DNA of 54,443 nt. Source: Myxococcales bacterium. Its GTDB lineage: Bacteria; Myxococcota_A; Polyangia; Polyangiales; Houyiibacteriaceae. Under the pieces are notes generated by a model. It had not been told where the DNA came from and did no database searches. It was given only the letters and a program-made list of their open reading frames with translations. The stretch is from positions 1 through 54,443 of the forward strand of contig JAAYBZ010000006.1 of assembly GCA_012744445.1 (NCBI GenBank), in the 5' to 3' direction. The position numbers and the translations under genes were made by a program. How positions within the stretch are numbered: position 1 is the first letter of the stretch; each line of letters starts with the position of its first letter. Positions 17,261 through 25,858 of this stretch are shown piece after piece.

Positions 17261-18193
17261 ATGTCGACCTTCCAAACGGCGACGATCTTCGTCGCGACGG
17301 TGGTGCTCTTCCTCCACGGGCTCCAAGGCTTCAGCCAAGAGGTCCAGGCGGCGGGGTCGAGCACCTTCCAGAGCCTCCTCGGCAAGCTCACCAAGACCCG
17401 TTTCCGCGGCTTCTTGCTCGGTCTGGGCATCACGAGCCTCGTCCAATCGTCGAGCGCCGTCTCCTCGATCACCGTGGCGCTCGTCGACTCGGGGGCGATC
17501 ACCTTTCGGAACAGCCTCGCCGTCCTCCTCGGCGCCAAGATCGGCACCACCGGCACCGCCTGGCTCGTCTCCTTCGAGCTCGCCAGCATCGGCGCCTTCT
17601 TCATCGTGGCGGGCGCCGTCCTGGGGGTCATGCCCGTGCGGGCCAAGATCTTCGGGAAGGCGCTCTTCTACTTCGGCTTCATCCTCTTCGCGCTCGACCT
17701 CCTGAGCGGGAGCCTCGAGCCCATCCGCGAGTCGCCCTTCCTCCGTGAGCTCCTCGGCGCGACGGCCTCGCTCCCGCTCTCCGTGCTCATCGGCGTGATC
17801 GTCACGCTCATCGTCCAGTCCTCGAGCGTGACCTCGGGCCTCGCCGTCGTGCTCGCGCAACAAGGTGTCGTCGCGCCCGAGGCGGCCATCGCCGTCGTCA
17901 TCGGCGCGTCGATCGGCACCACGTCCACCGCGCTCATCGCCAGCGCCAAGATGGGCTCGGCCGCCAAGCGCGCCGCCCGCGCCAACACCCTCTTCAACGT
18001 GGTCGGCGCGGTGGCGCTCCTGCCCTTCCTCGATCGCTTCTCGGCCGCGATCCTCGCCGTGGGCCTCGACGACGGAAAGTCCGTGGCGCTGGCGCAGCTC
18101 GTCTTCGCCGTGGTGGTGACGATCCCCTTCTTGATCTTCCTCCGGCCCTTCGAGCGCCTGGTCTTCAAGCTCTGGCCGCCCTCCACGGTCTGA
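17261..18193 (+). CDS. Na+/phosphate cotransporter family protein (NptA/PhoU-less type)
   Basis: This 310-residue inner-membrane protein contains the two inverted-repeat signatures of the Na/Pi cotransporter family: QSSSA near residue 62 and QSSSV near residue 186, each followed by a GA.IGTT motif (GAKIGTTGT and GASIGTTSTA). It therefore likely imports or exports phosphate using the sodium gradient. It is shorter than many bacterial members because it lacks a C-terminal PhoU-like domain. The Mrp antiporter elsewhere in the window could maintain the sodium gradient, but no direct link is visible. It is convergent with the glycosyltransferase gene. Confidence 0.9.
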   Translation: MSTFQTATIFVATVVLFLHGLQGFSQEVQAAGSSTFQSLLGKLTKTRFRGFLLGLGITSLVQSSSAVSSITVALVDSGAITFRNSLAVLLGAKIGTTGTAWLVSFELASIGAFFIVAGAVLGVMPVRAKIFGKALFYFGFILFALDLLSGSLEPIRESPFLRELLGATASLPLSVLIGVIVTLIVQSSSVTSGLAVVLAQQGVVAPEAAIAVVIGASIGTTSTALIASAKMGSAAKRAARANTLFNVVGAVALLPFLDRFSAAILAVGLDDGKSVALAQLVFAVVVTIPFLIFLRPFERLVFKLWPPSTV

Positions 18194-18251
18194 AACGAGA
18201 ACGCGCGGCGCCGGAGGTCCGACGTCGCGCGCTCGGTGGGGAGGGGCTGGC

Positions 18252-19703
18252 TCAGCGGTGCTGGTAGAGGCTGAGCGCGCCCACGTAGAGGAAGCCGACC
18301 ATGAAGAGCACCATGAAGGGGATGCTCACCCAGGCGCCGAGGTAGACGGCGAGGCCGATGGTGGCGGCGAAGTAGAGGCCGAAGAAGATCTCGAGGAGCG
18401 AGTGCACCGGGAAGGAGGCGCGGTAGCTCTTCTTCTTCCAGACGGGCTTCTTCTCGCTCCCCACCACGCCGTGCTTGGGCGTGCGCACGAACTCCACGTC
18501 GTTGCCGAAGAGGCCCTCGAGCACCGCGCGGCTGTTGTTGATGGAGAGCCCGATGCCGAGCGCCATCATCATGGGCAGGCGCACGATGGCCTGCTTGAGG
18601 TCGCCGTAGAGCGCCTTCTGGCTCACCAGGTAGAAGAGCACGATCGAGCCCGTGGTCGCGGCGAAGAGCGGCGCGTCGAGCAGGAGGAGCTCCGGCCGGT
18701 CGATCTCGAGTCGCATCAGCATGTTGGGGAGCTGGAGGATCGCGAGGAGGACCAGGAAGAGGTAGGCGAAGTTGTTGGTCAGGTGGAAGATGCACTCGAT
18801 CTTCACCTTGAGCGGGATGTCCGCCTTGATGACCGTCCAGAGGAGTTTGCGCGTGGTCTGCGCCGAACCCTTGGCCCAGCGGTACTGCTGGCTCTTGAAC
18901 GAGTTCATCTCGCAGGGGACCTCGGCCGGCGCGACGGCCTGCGGGACGTAGACGAACTCCCAGCCGCGGAGCTGCGCGCGGAAGCTGAGGTCCATGTCCT
19001 CGGTGACCGTGTCGTGCTGCCAGCCGCCCGCGTCTTCGATGGCCGAGCGGCGCCACACGCCCGCCGTGCCGTTGAAGTTGAAGAAGCGGCCCGAGCGGTT
19101 GCGCGCGATGTGCTCGATGACGAAGTGGCCGTCGAGCATCATCGACTGGCACTGCGTGAGCAGCGAGTAGTCGCGGTTGAGGTGGGTCCACCGCGCCTGC
19201 ACCATCCCGACCTTGGGGTTGGTGAAGTGGTGGATGAGGCTCATCAGGATGTCGGAGTTCGGCACGAAGTCCGCGTCGAACACCATGAGGAACTCGCCCT
19301 TGGCCACCTTGGTGGCCGCCTCGAGCGCGCCGGCCTTGTAGCCCGTGCGGTCGGTGCGGTGGATGTAGACCGCGTCGAAGCCGCGCTCGCGGAGCTCCTC
19401 GGTCTTCTTGCGCGCGATCTCCTGCGTCTCGTCGGTGCTGTCGTCGAGGACCTGGATCTCCAGCCTGTCGCGCGGGTAGTCGATGGTCGCCACGCCCTCG
19501 AGGAGCCGCTCGACCACGTACTTCTCGTTGAAGATCGGGAGCTGGATGGTGACGACGGGGAGCTCCTCGAAGTGCTCCGGCGGCGTGGGCTTGTTCCGGT
19601 AGTACTTGAAGTAGAGCCAGAGCAGCTGGGCGCGGTGGAAGCCATAGAGGCCCAGGATCGCCAGGATCGTCAGGTACAGCGCGATGATGAGGATCTGTGC
19701 CAC
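18252..19703 (-). CDS. Cellulose-synthase-like family 2 glycosyltransferase
   Basis: The protein has 483 residues with one N-terminal membrane helix, a cytosolic GT-A domain and four or five C-terminal helices. All processive-GT2 motifs are present: DD at 87-88 (LDDSTDET), DAD at 143-145, TED at 234-236 and QQYRW at 272-276, the product-binding Q-x-x-R-W. This layout matches CslA/mannan-synthase-like and bacterial glucan synthases that extrude a beta-linked polysaccharide. No PilZ domain and no partner synthase genes are adjacent, so the product is unknown. The start is GTG 19703 with CGGAG five bases upstream. Confidence 0.93.
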   Translation of the reverse strand: MAQILIIALYLTILAILGLYGFHRAQLLWLYFKYYRNKPTPPEHFEELPVVTIQLPIFNEKYVVERLLEGVATIDYPRDRLEIQVLDDSTDETQEIARKKTEELRERGFDAVYIHRTDRTGYKAGALEAATKVAKGEFLMVFDADFVPNSDILMSLIHHFTNPKVGMVQARWTHLNRDYSLLTQCQSMMLDGHFVIEHIARNRSGRFFNFNGTAGVWRRSAIEDAGGWQHDTVTEDMDLSFRAQLRGWEFVYVPQAVAPAEVPCEMNSFKSQQYRWAKGSAQTTRKLLWTVIKADIPLKVKIECIFHLTNNFAYLFLVLLAILQLPNMLMRLEIDRPELLLLDAPLFAATTGSIVLFYLVSQKALYGDLKQAIVRLPMMMALGIGLSINNSRAVLEGLFGNDVEFVRTPKHGVVGSEKKPVWKKKSYRASFPVHSLLEIFFGLYFAATIGLAVYLGAWVSIPFMVLFMVGFLYVGALSLYQHR

Positions 19704-19746
19704 GGGGACTCCGAATCGCCCCCCCTCGGGGGAGGACCGAATTTGG

Positions 19747-19803
19747 GGTGGATTCCACCATGGCGCGATGCATCAAATGTCATCCGCTTGTAATTCTTTG
19801 TGA
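19747..19803 (-). promoter_or_regulatory. Possible promoter/operator of the glycosyltransferase gene
   Basis: An AT-rich island at about 19765-19803 stands out in otherwise GC-rich DNA and contains a TTACAA hexamer on the minus strand (19793-19788). Between it and the gene lies a perfect inverted repeat, GGTGGA-T-TCCACC (19747-19759), in an operator-like position about 45 bases upstream of the start codon. No convincing -10 box at standard spacing is visible, so the promoter call is tentative. Confidence 0.3.
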
Positions 19804-19958
19804 GCGGAACGGGCGGGTGCGGGGCCCGCGCTCGGCGCTCTCGCGCGAGCGCCGGTGCGAGACGCGGGGGCGGAGCTTCATGTGCGCGGCGGCGCGTTGG
19901 CGCCCCCCTCGGGAGCTCCGTTTGACGAAGCGCGCGCCGGACGATCACGTTGAGCGTC

Positions 19959-19976
19959 GAGGGGCCGCGGCCCCTC
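19959..19976. promoter_or_regulatory. Perfect 18-base palindrome upstream of a lipoprotein gene
   Basis: GAGGGGCCGCGGCCCCTC reads the same on both strands over all 18 bases. It ends 22 bases before the GTG start of the lipoprotein gene and just before its AAGGAG ribosome site. It could be a repressor operator or an mRNA hairpin that limits access to the ribosome site. In GC-rich DNA, long GC palindromes are less surprising, so function is uncertain. Confidence 0.35.
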
Positions 19977-19998
19977 TCCGAATCAAGGAGACCACCAC

Positions 19999-20712
19999 GT
20001 GAACTCGAAAGCCCATCGATCGGCGGCACCTCGCTCCGGAGACCTCGTGCTCGCAGCGCTCCTCGCCTCGATGCTCTGCGGTCCGCTCGGATGCGGGAAG
20101 GAAGAGGCGGCCGAACCCGGCGCGGGCAAGGCCACCTCGGTCTCGGCCGTGGAGCGGGACGAGGCCGCGGGGGTGGAGGCCGTCGCGGCCGAAGCGATCG
20201 CGGAGGGGGAGGCCGAGGTCGTCCAGAGCCTCTACCGCCCCGATGCGGGCGAGATCTTCGCGTGGCGGCGCGCCGGAGAGGGCGACGTCGCCCGGATCGA
20301 GAAGGCCCTCGAGCGGCTCCGCCGACCCGAGACGAATGCCGTCGGCACGATCGACGTCGCCGTGCTCCTCCGTAGCCCGCGCGCCGTGGAGCCCGCCGTG
20401 TGGGAGGGCTGCACGATGAAGGCCCAGATCGAGCACGAGGCGACGAACGCCCGGACCGTGGTGCGCTCCTGCCCGCTCGCCGGCGCCGCGTCACGCCCGT
20501 ATTGGAAGCACGTGATGGCGCTCGCCTCCTTCGTGAAGCGCGGCGCCGCGGCGCGCCTCCTCGACGCCAACGACGAGTTCGCCGAGAGCGTCGCCGTGGA
20601 CGAGACCCATGGCGTCTTCCTCCTCCAACACGACCACGATCGCGTCGAGCCCATCTACTTCGCCTTCCGCGTGAGCGGCGACGAGCTCGTCCTCTTGGCG
20701 GTCGTGATCTGA
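19999..20712 (+). CDS. Lipoprotein of unknown function
   Basis: The 237-residue protein starts with GTG, well placed after AAGGAG (19985-19990). The signal sequence runs to a GPLGC lipobox, with the cysteine near residue 32, so the n-region is longer than usual. An Ala/Glu-rich linker follows, then a compact domain from about residue 75 with a possible disulphide pair (the cysteines in EGCTM and RSCPL). I do not recognise the domain. It is a single gene with a palindrome in its leader. Confidence 0.78.
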   Translation: MNSKAHRSAAPRSGDLVLAALLASMLCGPLGCGKEEAAEPGAGKATSVSAVERDEAAGVEAVAAEAIAEGEAEVVQSLYRPDAGEIFAWRRAGEGDVARIEKALERLRRPETNAVGTIDVAVLLRSPRAVEPAVWEGCTMKAQIEHEATNARTVVRSCPLAGAASRPYWKHVMALASFVKRGAAARLLDANDEFAESVAVDETHGVFLLQHDHDRVEPIYFAFRVSGDELVLLAVVI

Positions 20713-21102
20713 GGTCGAGGTCGGCGCGTCGGGCGCACCCGACCGGCGCGGATCTCGTGGCCGGGGCGCGGCTCGTCTTCATGGACGAGAGCGCGACGCA
20801 GGCGACGACCGTGTTCGAGAAGGACCACCGCTTCACCTTCGCGGTGAAGGGCGTCATCCAGTCTTGGGCCAGCTTCAGGCAATCGTACGGAGCGGCGAGC
20901 TTTCGAGCTCACCGAGGGTCTTGGAGATGGCGTGTGACATCGCCGCCATCACCCCGGGGTGCGAATTGCGAACGCCGTCGAGCCCGATCCCGCGAAGCGG
21001 CATCCCACCTCTACCGCCGGATAGGCCCCACTCCTCCCACCTCGGTGAGGAAATCTCGGGCGCGTGACTCGACCGGAGGGGCCTGCGGGGCTAGGAAGGC
21101 GC
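20713..21102 (+). other. 390-base gap with possible decayed coding segment
   Basis: No intact gene is visible. In the plus strand, the frame at about 20745-20905 reads as plausible protein (GARLVFMDES, TTVFEKDHRFTFAV), then loses quality; another frame takes over at about 20870-20965 (LGQLQAIVRSGELSSS, LEMACDIAAI). This switch suggests a frameshifted remnant of a small gene, but no family is recognised. A six-base stem (20728-20743) follows the upstream gene. The end of the gap should hold the promoter of the efflux operon. Confidence 0.25.
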
Positions 21103-22278
21103 ATGCTAGGTATGCGCGCAGGTTTTGCACGGAGCTGGCTTTTCCTCTGCATTCTGTTCGTGTCGGTCCTCACGGGCGCGTGTGATGGTGCCCAGAACCA
21201 GGCCGCCCCGCCCGCGGCGCCACCGCCCGAGATTCCGGTGGTGGAGGTGCAGTACACCAAGCTCACGGTCACCGATCGGCTGCCGGGGCGCGTCACGGCC
21301 ATCCGGACGGCCGAGGTGCGCCCCCAGGTCGGGGGCATCCTCAAGAAGCGCCTCTTCGAAGAGGGCGACATGGTGAAGGCCGGTCAGGCCCTCTATCAGA
21401 TCGAGCCGGACCTCTTCCGCGCCGAGGTCGCCGCGGCGCGGGCCGCGCGGGATCGCGCCAAGGCCAACCTCGCGCTCGCCGAGTCGGAAGCCAACCGCGC
21501 GACGAGCGTCCGCGGCACGGGCGCGCTGAGCGAGCGGGAGATCGACGCCGCCGTGGCCCAGGCCGAGCTCGCCAAGGCCGACCTCGCCCAGGCCGAGGCC
21601 GCCCTCGCGCGGGCGAGCCTCAACCTCCAATACGCCACGGTGCGCGCCCCCATCGCGGGCCGCATCGGCATCTCGCGGGTGACGGAGGGCGCGCTCCTCA
21701 CGGTGAACGATCCCCTCCCGCTCGCGACGATCCACCAGATCGACGACGTCTACGTCGACATCAAGCAGCCGGTGGCGCGCTACGAGGAGCTGCGCCGGGC
21801 CTTCGACAGCGGCCGCATCGTCCGCGAAGAGGGCCTGCCCGTGGAGCTCGAGTCGCCGCAGGGCAAGAAGTACGAGGAGACCGGCCGCCTGCTCTTTGCC
21901 GACATCGACGTCGACGCGAGCACGAGCGAGGTCACGCTCCGCGTCCTCGTGAACAACCCCAAGCTCACGCTCCTGCCGGGGATGTTCGTGCGGGCGCTCA
22001 TCACCTTCGGCGAGGACCAGAACGCGCTCCTCATCCCGCAGCAGGCCGTCCAGCGCGACGCCTCGCTCGGCGCGCAGATCTTCGTCGTCAACGACAAGGA
22101 CGAGATCGAGGTGCGCCCCGTGACCACCGGCCGCGTCGTCGACAACCAATACCTCGTCCTCGAAGGCGTCGAGCCCGGCGATCGCGTCGTCGTCGAGGGC
22201 CACGACAAGGTCCGTACGGGGACCAAGGTGGTCCCCACGCCGTGGAAGCGCCAAGCTTCTTCGACCGAAGAGGGCTGA
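21103..22278 (+). CDS. RND efflux periplasmic adaptor (AcrA/MexE family)
   Basis: This 391-residue membrane-fusion protein links an inner-membrane RND pump to an outer-membrane channel. It has a lipoprotein signal (LTGAC), a lipoyl half-motif EVRPQVGGILKKRLFEEGD, a helical hairpin rich in Ala/Glu, the second lipoyl half (ATVRAPIAGRIGISRVTEG) and the membrane-proximal beta domain. Length and order are typical of the AcrA branch. Start codons ATG 21103, ATG 21112 and GTG 21064 are all in frame; ATG 21103 follows AGGAAGG. The pump gene follows after four bases, forming an operon. Confidence 0.93.
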   Translation: MLGMRAGFARSWLFLCILFVSVLTGACDGAQNQAAPPAAPPPEIPVVEVQYTKLTVTDRLPGRVTAIRTAEVRPQVGGILKKRLFEEGDMVKAGQALYQIEPDLFRAEVAAARAARDRAKANLALAESEANRATSVRGTGALSEREIDAAVAQAELAKADLAQAEAALARASLNLQYATVRAPIAGRIGISRVTEGALLTVNDPLPLATIHQIDDVYVDIKQPVARYEELRRAFDSGRIVREEGLPVELESPQGKKYEETGRLLFADIDVDASTSEVTLRVLVNNPKLTLLPGMFVRALITFGEDQNALLIPQQAVQRDASLGAQIFVVNDKDEIEVRPVTTGRVVDNQYLVLEGVEPGDRVVVEGHDKVRTGTKVVPTPWKRQASSTEEG

Positions 22279-22282
22279 GCCG

Positions 22283-25200
22283 ATGCCCCAGTTTTTCATC
22301 GAACGCCCGGTCTTCGCCTGGGTCATCGCGATCTTCATCGTGCTCGCCGGCGCGCTCTCGCTCACGCGCCTGCCGGTCGAGCGCTACCCGACGGTCGCCC
22401 CGCCGAGCGTCACCATCCAGGCCACGTACCCGGGCGCCACGCCCAAGACGCTCGCCGAGAGCGTCATCGAGCCGATCGAGCGCGAGATCTCGGGCGTGCC
22501 GGGCCTGCTCTACTTCGAGTCGTCCGCCGACACCTCCGGCATGGCGCGCATCATCGCGACCTTCGAGCCGGGGATCGATCCCGACCTCGCGCAGGTCGCG
22601 GTGCAGAACAAGCTGCGCACGGTCGAGCCGCGCCTCCCGCAGATGGTCCGCCAGATCGGCCTCACCGTCGACCTCGCGAACCAGAACTTCATGATGTTCC
22701 TCACGCTGCGCTCGCCGGGTGGCCGCTATACGCAGGCGATGCTCGGCGACTACATGTCGCGCCACATCGTCGAGGACATCAAGCGCGTCAAGGGCGTGGG
22801 CCGCGTGCAGGTCTTCGGCTCGCCGCTCGCGCTCCGCATCTGGATCGACCCGGTGAAGCTCACGGCGTTCGGCATCGCGGTCGACGACATCGCCGCCGCC
22901 GTCCGCGCGCAGAACGCCCAGATCTCGCCCGGCCGCCTCGGCGACATGCCGACCGTGCCCGGCCAGCGCGTCTCCGTCCCGCTCATCGTGCAGGGCGAGC
23001 TCGAGTCGCCCGAGGAGTTCGAGCAGATCGTGCTCCGCGCGAACCCCGACGGATCCAAGATCACGCTCGGCGACGTGGCGCGCGTGGAGATCGGCCCGCA
23101 GTTCTACCGCACCACCTCGCGCCTCAACGGCGCCACGGCGGCCACGGCGGGCATCCAGCTCCTCCCGGGCGCCAACGCCGTCGAGACGGCGAAGCTCCTC
23201 CAGGAGCGGCTCGAGGAGCTCTCGGTGAGCTTCCCCGAGGGCGTCATCTACGACATCCCCTACAACACGGCGCCCTTCGTCGAGATCTCGATCCAGAAGG
23301 TGGTGCAGACCTTCTTCGAGGCGCTCGTGCTCGTGTTCGCGGTGATGCTGCTCTTCCTGCAGAACATCCGCTACACGTTCATCCCGGCCATCGTCGCGCC
23401 CATCGCCATCATGGGCACCTTCGCCGTGATGCTCGCGCTCGGCTTCTCGGTGAACGTCCTCACGATGTTCGGCATGGTCCTCGCGATCGGCATCATCGTC
23501 GACGACGCCATCGTCGTGGTCGAGAACGTCGAGCGCATCATGCACGAGGAGAAACTCCCGCCGAAGGAGGCCACCAAGAAGGCGATGCGCGAGATCACGG
23601 GCGCCGTCATCGGCATCACGCTCGTGCTCACCGCCGTCTTCCTCCCGATGGCGCTCGCCTCGGGCTCGGTCGGCCGCATCTACCGGCAGTTCACGGTGTC
23701 GATGGCGGTCTCGATCGCGTTCTCGGCCTTCCTCGCGCTCTCGCTCACGCCGGCGCTCTGCGCGACGCTCCTCAAGCCGCTCGACGAGCACCACGACAAG
23801 CACAAGGGCTTCTTCGGCTGGTTCAACCGCGCCTTCGACTGGGCCACCGAGCGGTACTCGCGCGTGGTCGGCCGCGTCGTGAAGCACACGCCGAGCACGA
23901 TGGTGGCCTACCTGGGCGTCGCGGCGTTCACGGCCTTCATGTTCATGCGGCTCCCGGGCGCGTTCCTCCCCGAGGAGGACCAGGGCTACTGGATCTCCAC
24001 CATCCAGCTCCCGTCCGACGCGACGATGGAGCGCACGGCCGAGGCCGTGAAGAAGTACGAGGACTTCACCGCGGGCCGCGAGGTCATCGAGAACGTGCTC
24101 GCGATCCAGGGCTTCGGCTTCATGGGCGCGGGCCCGAACATCGCGATGATCTTCACCAACCTCAAGACCTGGGACAAACGCCGTCCCGACGAGGGCTCGG
24201 TGCAGGAAGAGGTCAACGCGGTGCGCGGGGCCTTCGCCGATCACAAGGACGGCCGGCTCATCGCCGTCGTCCCGCCGTCGATCTCCGAGCTCGGCAACAG
24301 CGCGGGCTTCGCGATGCGCCTGCTCGATCGCCACAACCTCGGCCCCGAGGCGCTCCAGGAGGCGACGATGAAGCTCCTCATCGCCGCCAACCAGAGCGAC
24401 GTGGTGCAGAACGTCTACGTGGAGGGCATCCCTCCCGGGCCCTTCGTTCGCCTGGTCATCGATCGTCAAGCGGCCGAGGCGCAGGGCGTGTCCTTCCCCT
24501 CGATCAACGCGACGGTCTCGGCGGCGCTCGGCTCGATGTACGTGAACGACTTCCCGTACCAGGGCCGGCTCCAGCAGGTGATCCTCCAGGCCGAGCCCTG
24601 GGCGCGCATGCAGATCGAGGACGTGCTCGACCTGCCCGTGCGCGCGCGCGACGGCTCGATGGTCAAGCTCGGCACCTTCGCCAAGCCCGAGTGGGAGCAC
24701 AACCCGCTCCAGCTCGTGCGCTACAACGGCTACCCGGCGGCGCGCATCTCGGGCTCGGCCAAGCCGGGCAAGAGCTCGGGTGAGGCCATGGCCGAGATGG
24801 AGCGGCTCGCGAAGGAGATCCTCCCGACGGGTTACGCGGTCGACTGGACGGGCCTCTCGTACCAGGAGCGGCTCTCGGGCTCGGAGGCGCCGGCGCTCCT
24901 CGCGCTCTCGATGCTCGTGGTCTTCCTCGTGCTCGCGGCGCTCTACGAGAACTGGTCGATCCCGCTCGCGGTCATGCTCGTGGTCCCGCTCGGCGTGATC
25001 GGCGCGCTCCTCGCCGTGACGATGCGTGGCCTGCCCAACGACGTCTTCTTCAAGGTCGGCCTCATCACGCTCATCGGCCTCTCCGCGAAGAACGCGATCC
25101 TCATCGTGGAGTTCGCGAAGCAGCTCGAGGAGCAGGGCAAGGGCGTGCTCGAGGCCGCGGTCGAGGCCGCGGGCCTCCGCCTCCGCCCGATCCTCATGAC

Positions 25201-25429
25201 CTCGCTCGCCTTCACGCTCGGCGTCTTCCCGCTCGTGATCGCGCGCGGCGCGAGCGCCGAGACGCAGAACGCCATCGGCACGGGCGTGTTCGGCGGCATG
25301 ATCTCGGGCACCTTCCTCGCGATCTTCCTCGTGCCCGTGTTCTACGTGGTGGTGCGGCGGCTCGTCGCGCGGGTGAAGAAGGAGCCGCCCGCGGCGCCTT
25401 CGCCGCTCGAGCCGCCCGTCGGCTCCTGA
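22283..25429 (+). CDS. RND multidrug efflux pump, inner-membrane permease (AcrB/MexF family)
   Basis: The 1048-residue proton-driven pump has the normal length and layout: 12 membrane helices and two large periplasmic loops. The N-terminus MPQFFIERPVFAWVIAI is typical of the HAE1 family. The proton-relay aspartates lie in GIIVDDAIVVVENVERI, and the second half repeats GLSAKNAILIVEFAKQL, with the partner lysine in SAKN. Substrates are probably hydrophobic or amphipathic compounds including drugs. No TolC-like channel gene is adjacent, so the channel must be encoded elsewhere. A GC-rich stem-loop follows the gene. Confidence 0.96.
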   Translation: MPQFFIERPVFAWVIAIFIVLAGALSLTRLPVERYPTVAPPSVTIQATYPGATPKTLAESVIEPIEREISGVPGLLYFESSADTSGMARIIATFEPGIDPDLAQVAVQNKLRTVEPRLPQMVRQIGLTVDLANQNFMMFLTLRSPGGRYTQAMLGDYMSRHIVEDIKRVKGVGRVQVFGSPLALRIWIDPVKLTAFGIAVDDIAAAVRAQNAQISPGRLGDMPTVPGQRVSVPLIVQGELESPEEFEQIVLRANPDGSKITLGDVARVEIGPQFYRTTSRLNGATAATAGIQLLPGANAVETAKLLQERLEELSVSFPEGVIYDIPYNTAPFVEISIQKVVQTFFEALVLVFAVMLLFLQNIRYTFIPAIVAPIAIMGTFAVMLALGFSVNVLTMFGMVLAIGIIVDDAIVVVENVERIMHEEKLPPKEATKKAMREITGAVIGITLVLTAVFLPMALASGSVGRIYRQFTVSMAVSIAFSAFLALSLTPALCATLLKPLDEHHDKHKGFFGWFNRAFDWATERYSRVVGRVVKHTPSTMVAYLGVAAFTAFMFMRLPGAFLPEEDQGYWISTIQLPSDATMERTAEAVKKYEDFTAGREVIENVLAIQGFGFMGAGPNIAMIFTNLKTWDKRRPDEGSVQEEVNAVRGAFADHKDGRLIAVVPPSISELGNSAGFAMRLLDRHNLGPEALQEATMKLLIAANQSDVVQNVYVEGIPPGPFVRLVIDRQAAEAQGVSFPSINATVSAALGSMYVNDFPYQGRLQQVILQAEPWARMQIEDVLDLPVRARDGSMVKLGTFAKPEWEHNPLQLVRYNGYPAARISGSAKPGKSSGEAMAEMERLAKEILPTGYAVDWTGLSYQERLSGSEAPALLALSMLVVFLVLAALYENWSIPLAVMLVVPLGVIGALLAVTMRGLPNDVFFKVGLITLIGLSAKNAILIVEFAKQLEEQGKGVLEAAVEAAGLRLRPILMTSLAFTLGVFPLVIARGASAETQNAIGTGVFGGMISGTFLAIFLVPVFYVVVRRLVARVKKEPPAAPSPLEPPVGS

Positions 25430-25445
25430 GCTCCATCGGAACCGC

Positions 25446-25475
25446 CGCGCGCCCTCCGGGGCGCGCGATGCGTTT
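25446..25475 (+). terminator. Probable terminator after the efflux operon
   Basis: A perfect nine-base GC stem (25446-25454 with 25459-25467) around a TCCG loop lies 17 bases after the pump stop codon, followed by ATGCGTTTGG with a weak T-run. It separates the efflux operon from the YHS lipoprotein gene. Confidence 0.5.
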
Positions 25476-25510
25476 GGGCTCCCGCGCGCGGATGGGGCAT
25501 GATCCCCCGC

Positions 25511-25837
25511 ATGAAGAAACTCGCCTTCCTCCTACTCTCCTCCTTCCTCGTGTTCCAGCTCGCCGCCTGCGGCGGCAAGGACGGCGCCTCGGAAGCGCGC
25601 GCCGACGTCTCCGCGGGCGACGAGTCGCCGCTCGTCCCGCCGGGTGAGACCAAGATCGGCGATCGTTCGACCTGCCCCGTGAGCGGCGAGGAATTCGTCG
25701 TCACCGAGAGCTCGCCCACCGTGGTCCACGAGGGCCGCACCTATCACTTCTGCTGCCCCGGCTGCGCGGCGCGCTTCGAGGCCGATCCCGACAAATACCT
25801 CGGCGCCCCCGTCGACGCCGAGGACGACGAGGACTGA
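25511..25837 (+). CDS. YHS-domain lipoprotein
   Basis: The 108-residue protein has a lipobox LAAC (cysteine 20), a short acidic linker and a C-terminal YHS domain. The domain shows CPVSGEEFVV (cysteine 55), then EGRTYHFCCPGCAARFEADPDKYL, of which TYHFCCPGC (cysteines 81, 82 and 85) is the key metal-site-like cluster. YHS domains often accompany heavy-metal transport ATPases and probably bind copper or other soft metals. This makes it a likely envelope metal-binding protein. The ATG at 25511 (MKKLAF) is preferred over 25499. The frame ends in an acidic tail. Confidence 0.85.
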   Translation: MKKLAFLLLSSFLVFQLAACGGKDGASEARADVSAGDESPLVPPGETKIGDRSTCPVSGEEFVVTESSPTVVHEGRTYHFCCPGCAARFEADPDKYLGAPVDAEDDED

Positions 25838-25858
25838 TCTCCGCGGCGCCGGTGGAGC

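Noticed and set aside
18194..18251. Terminator between the convergent Na/phosphate transporter and glycosyltransferase genes
   Set aside because: Only an eight-base stem with a G-T pair and a 12-base loop can be drawn and there is no T-run on either strand, so support is too weak.
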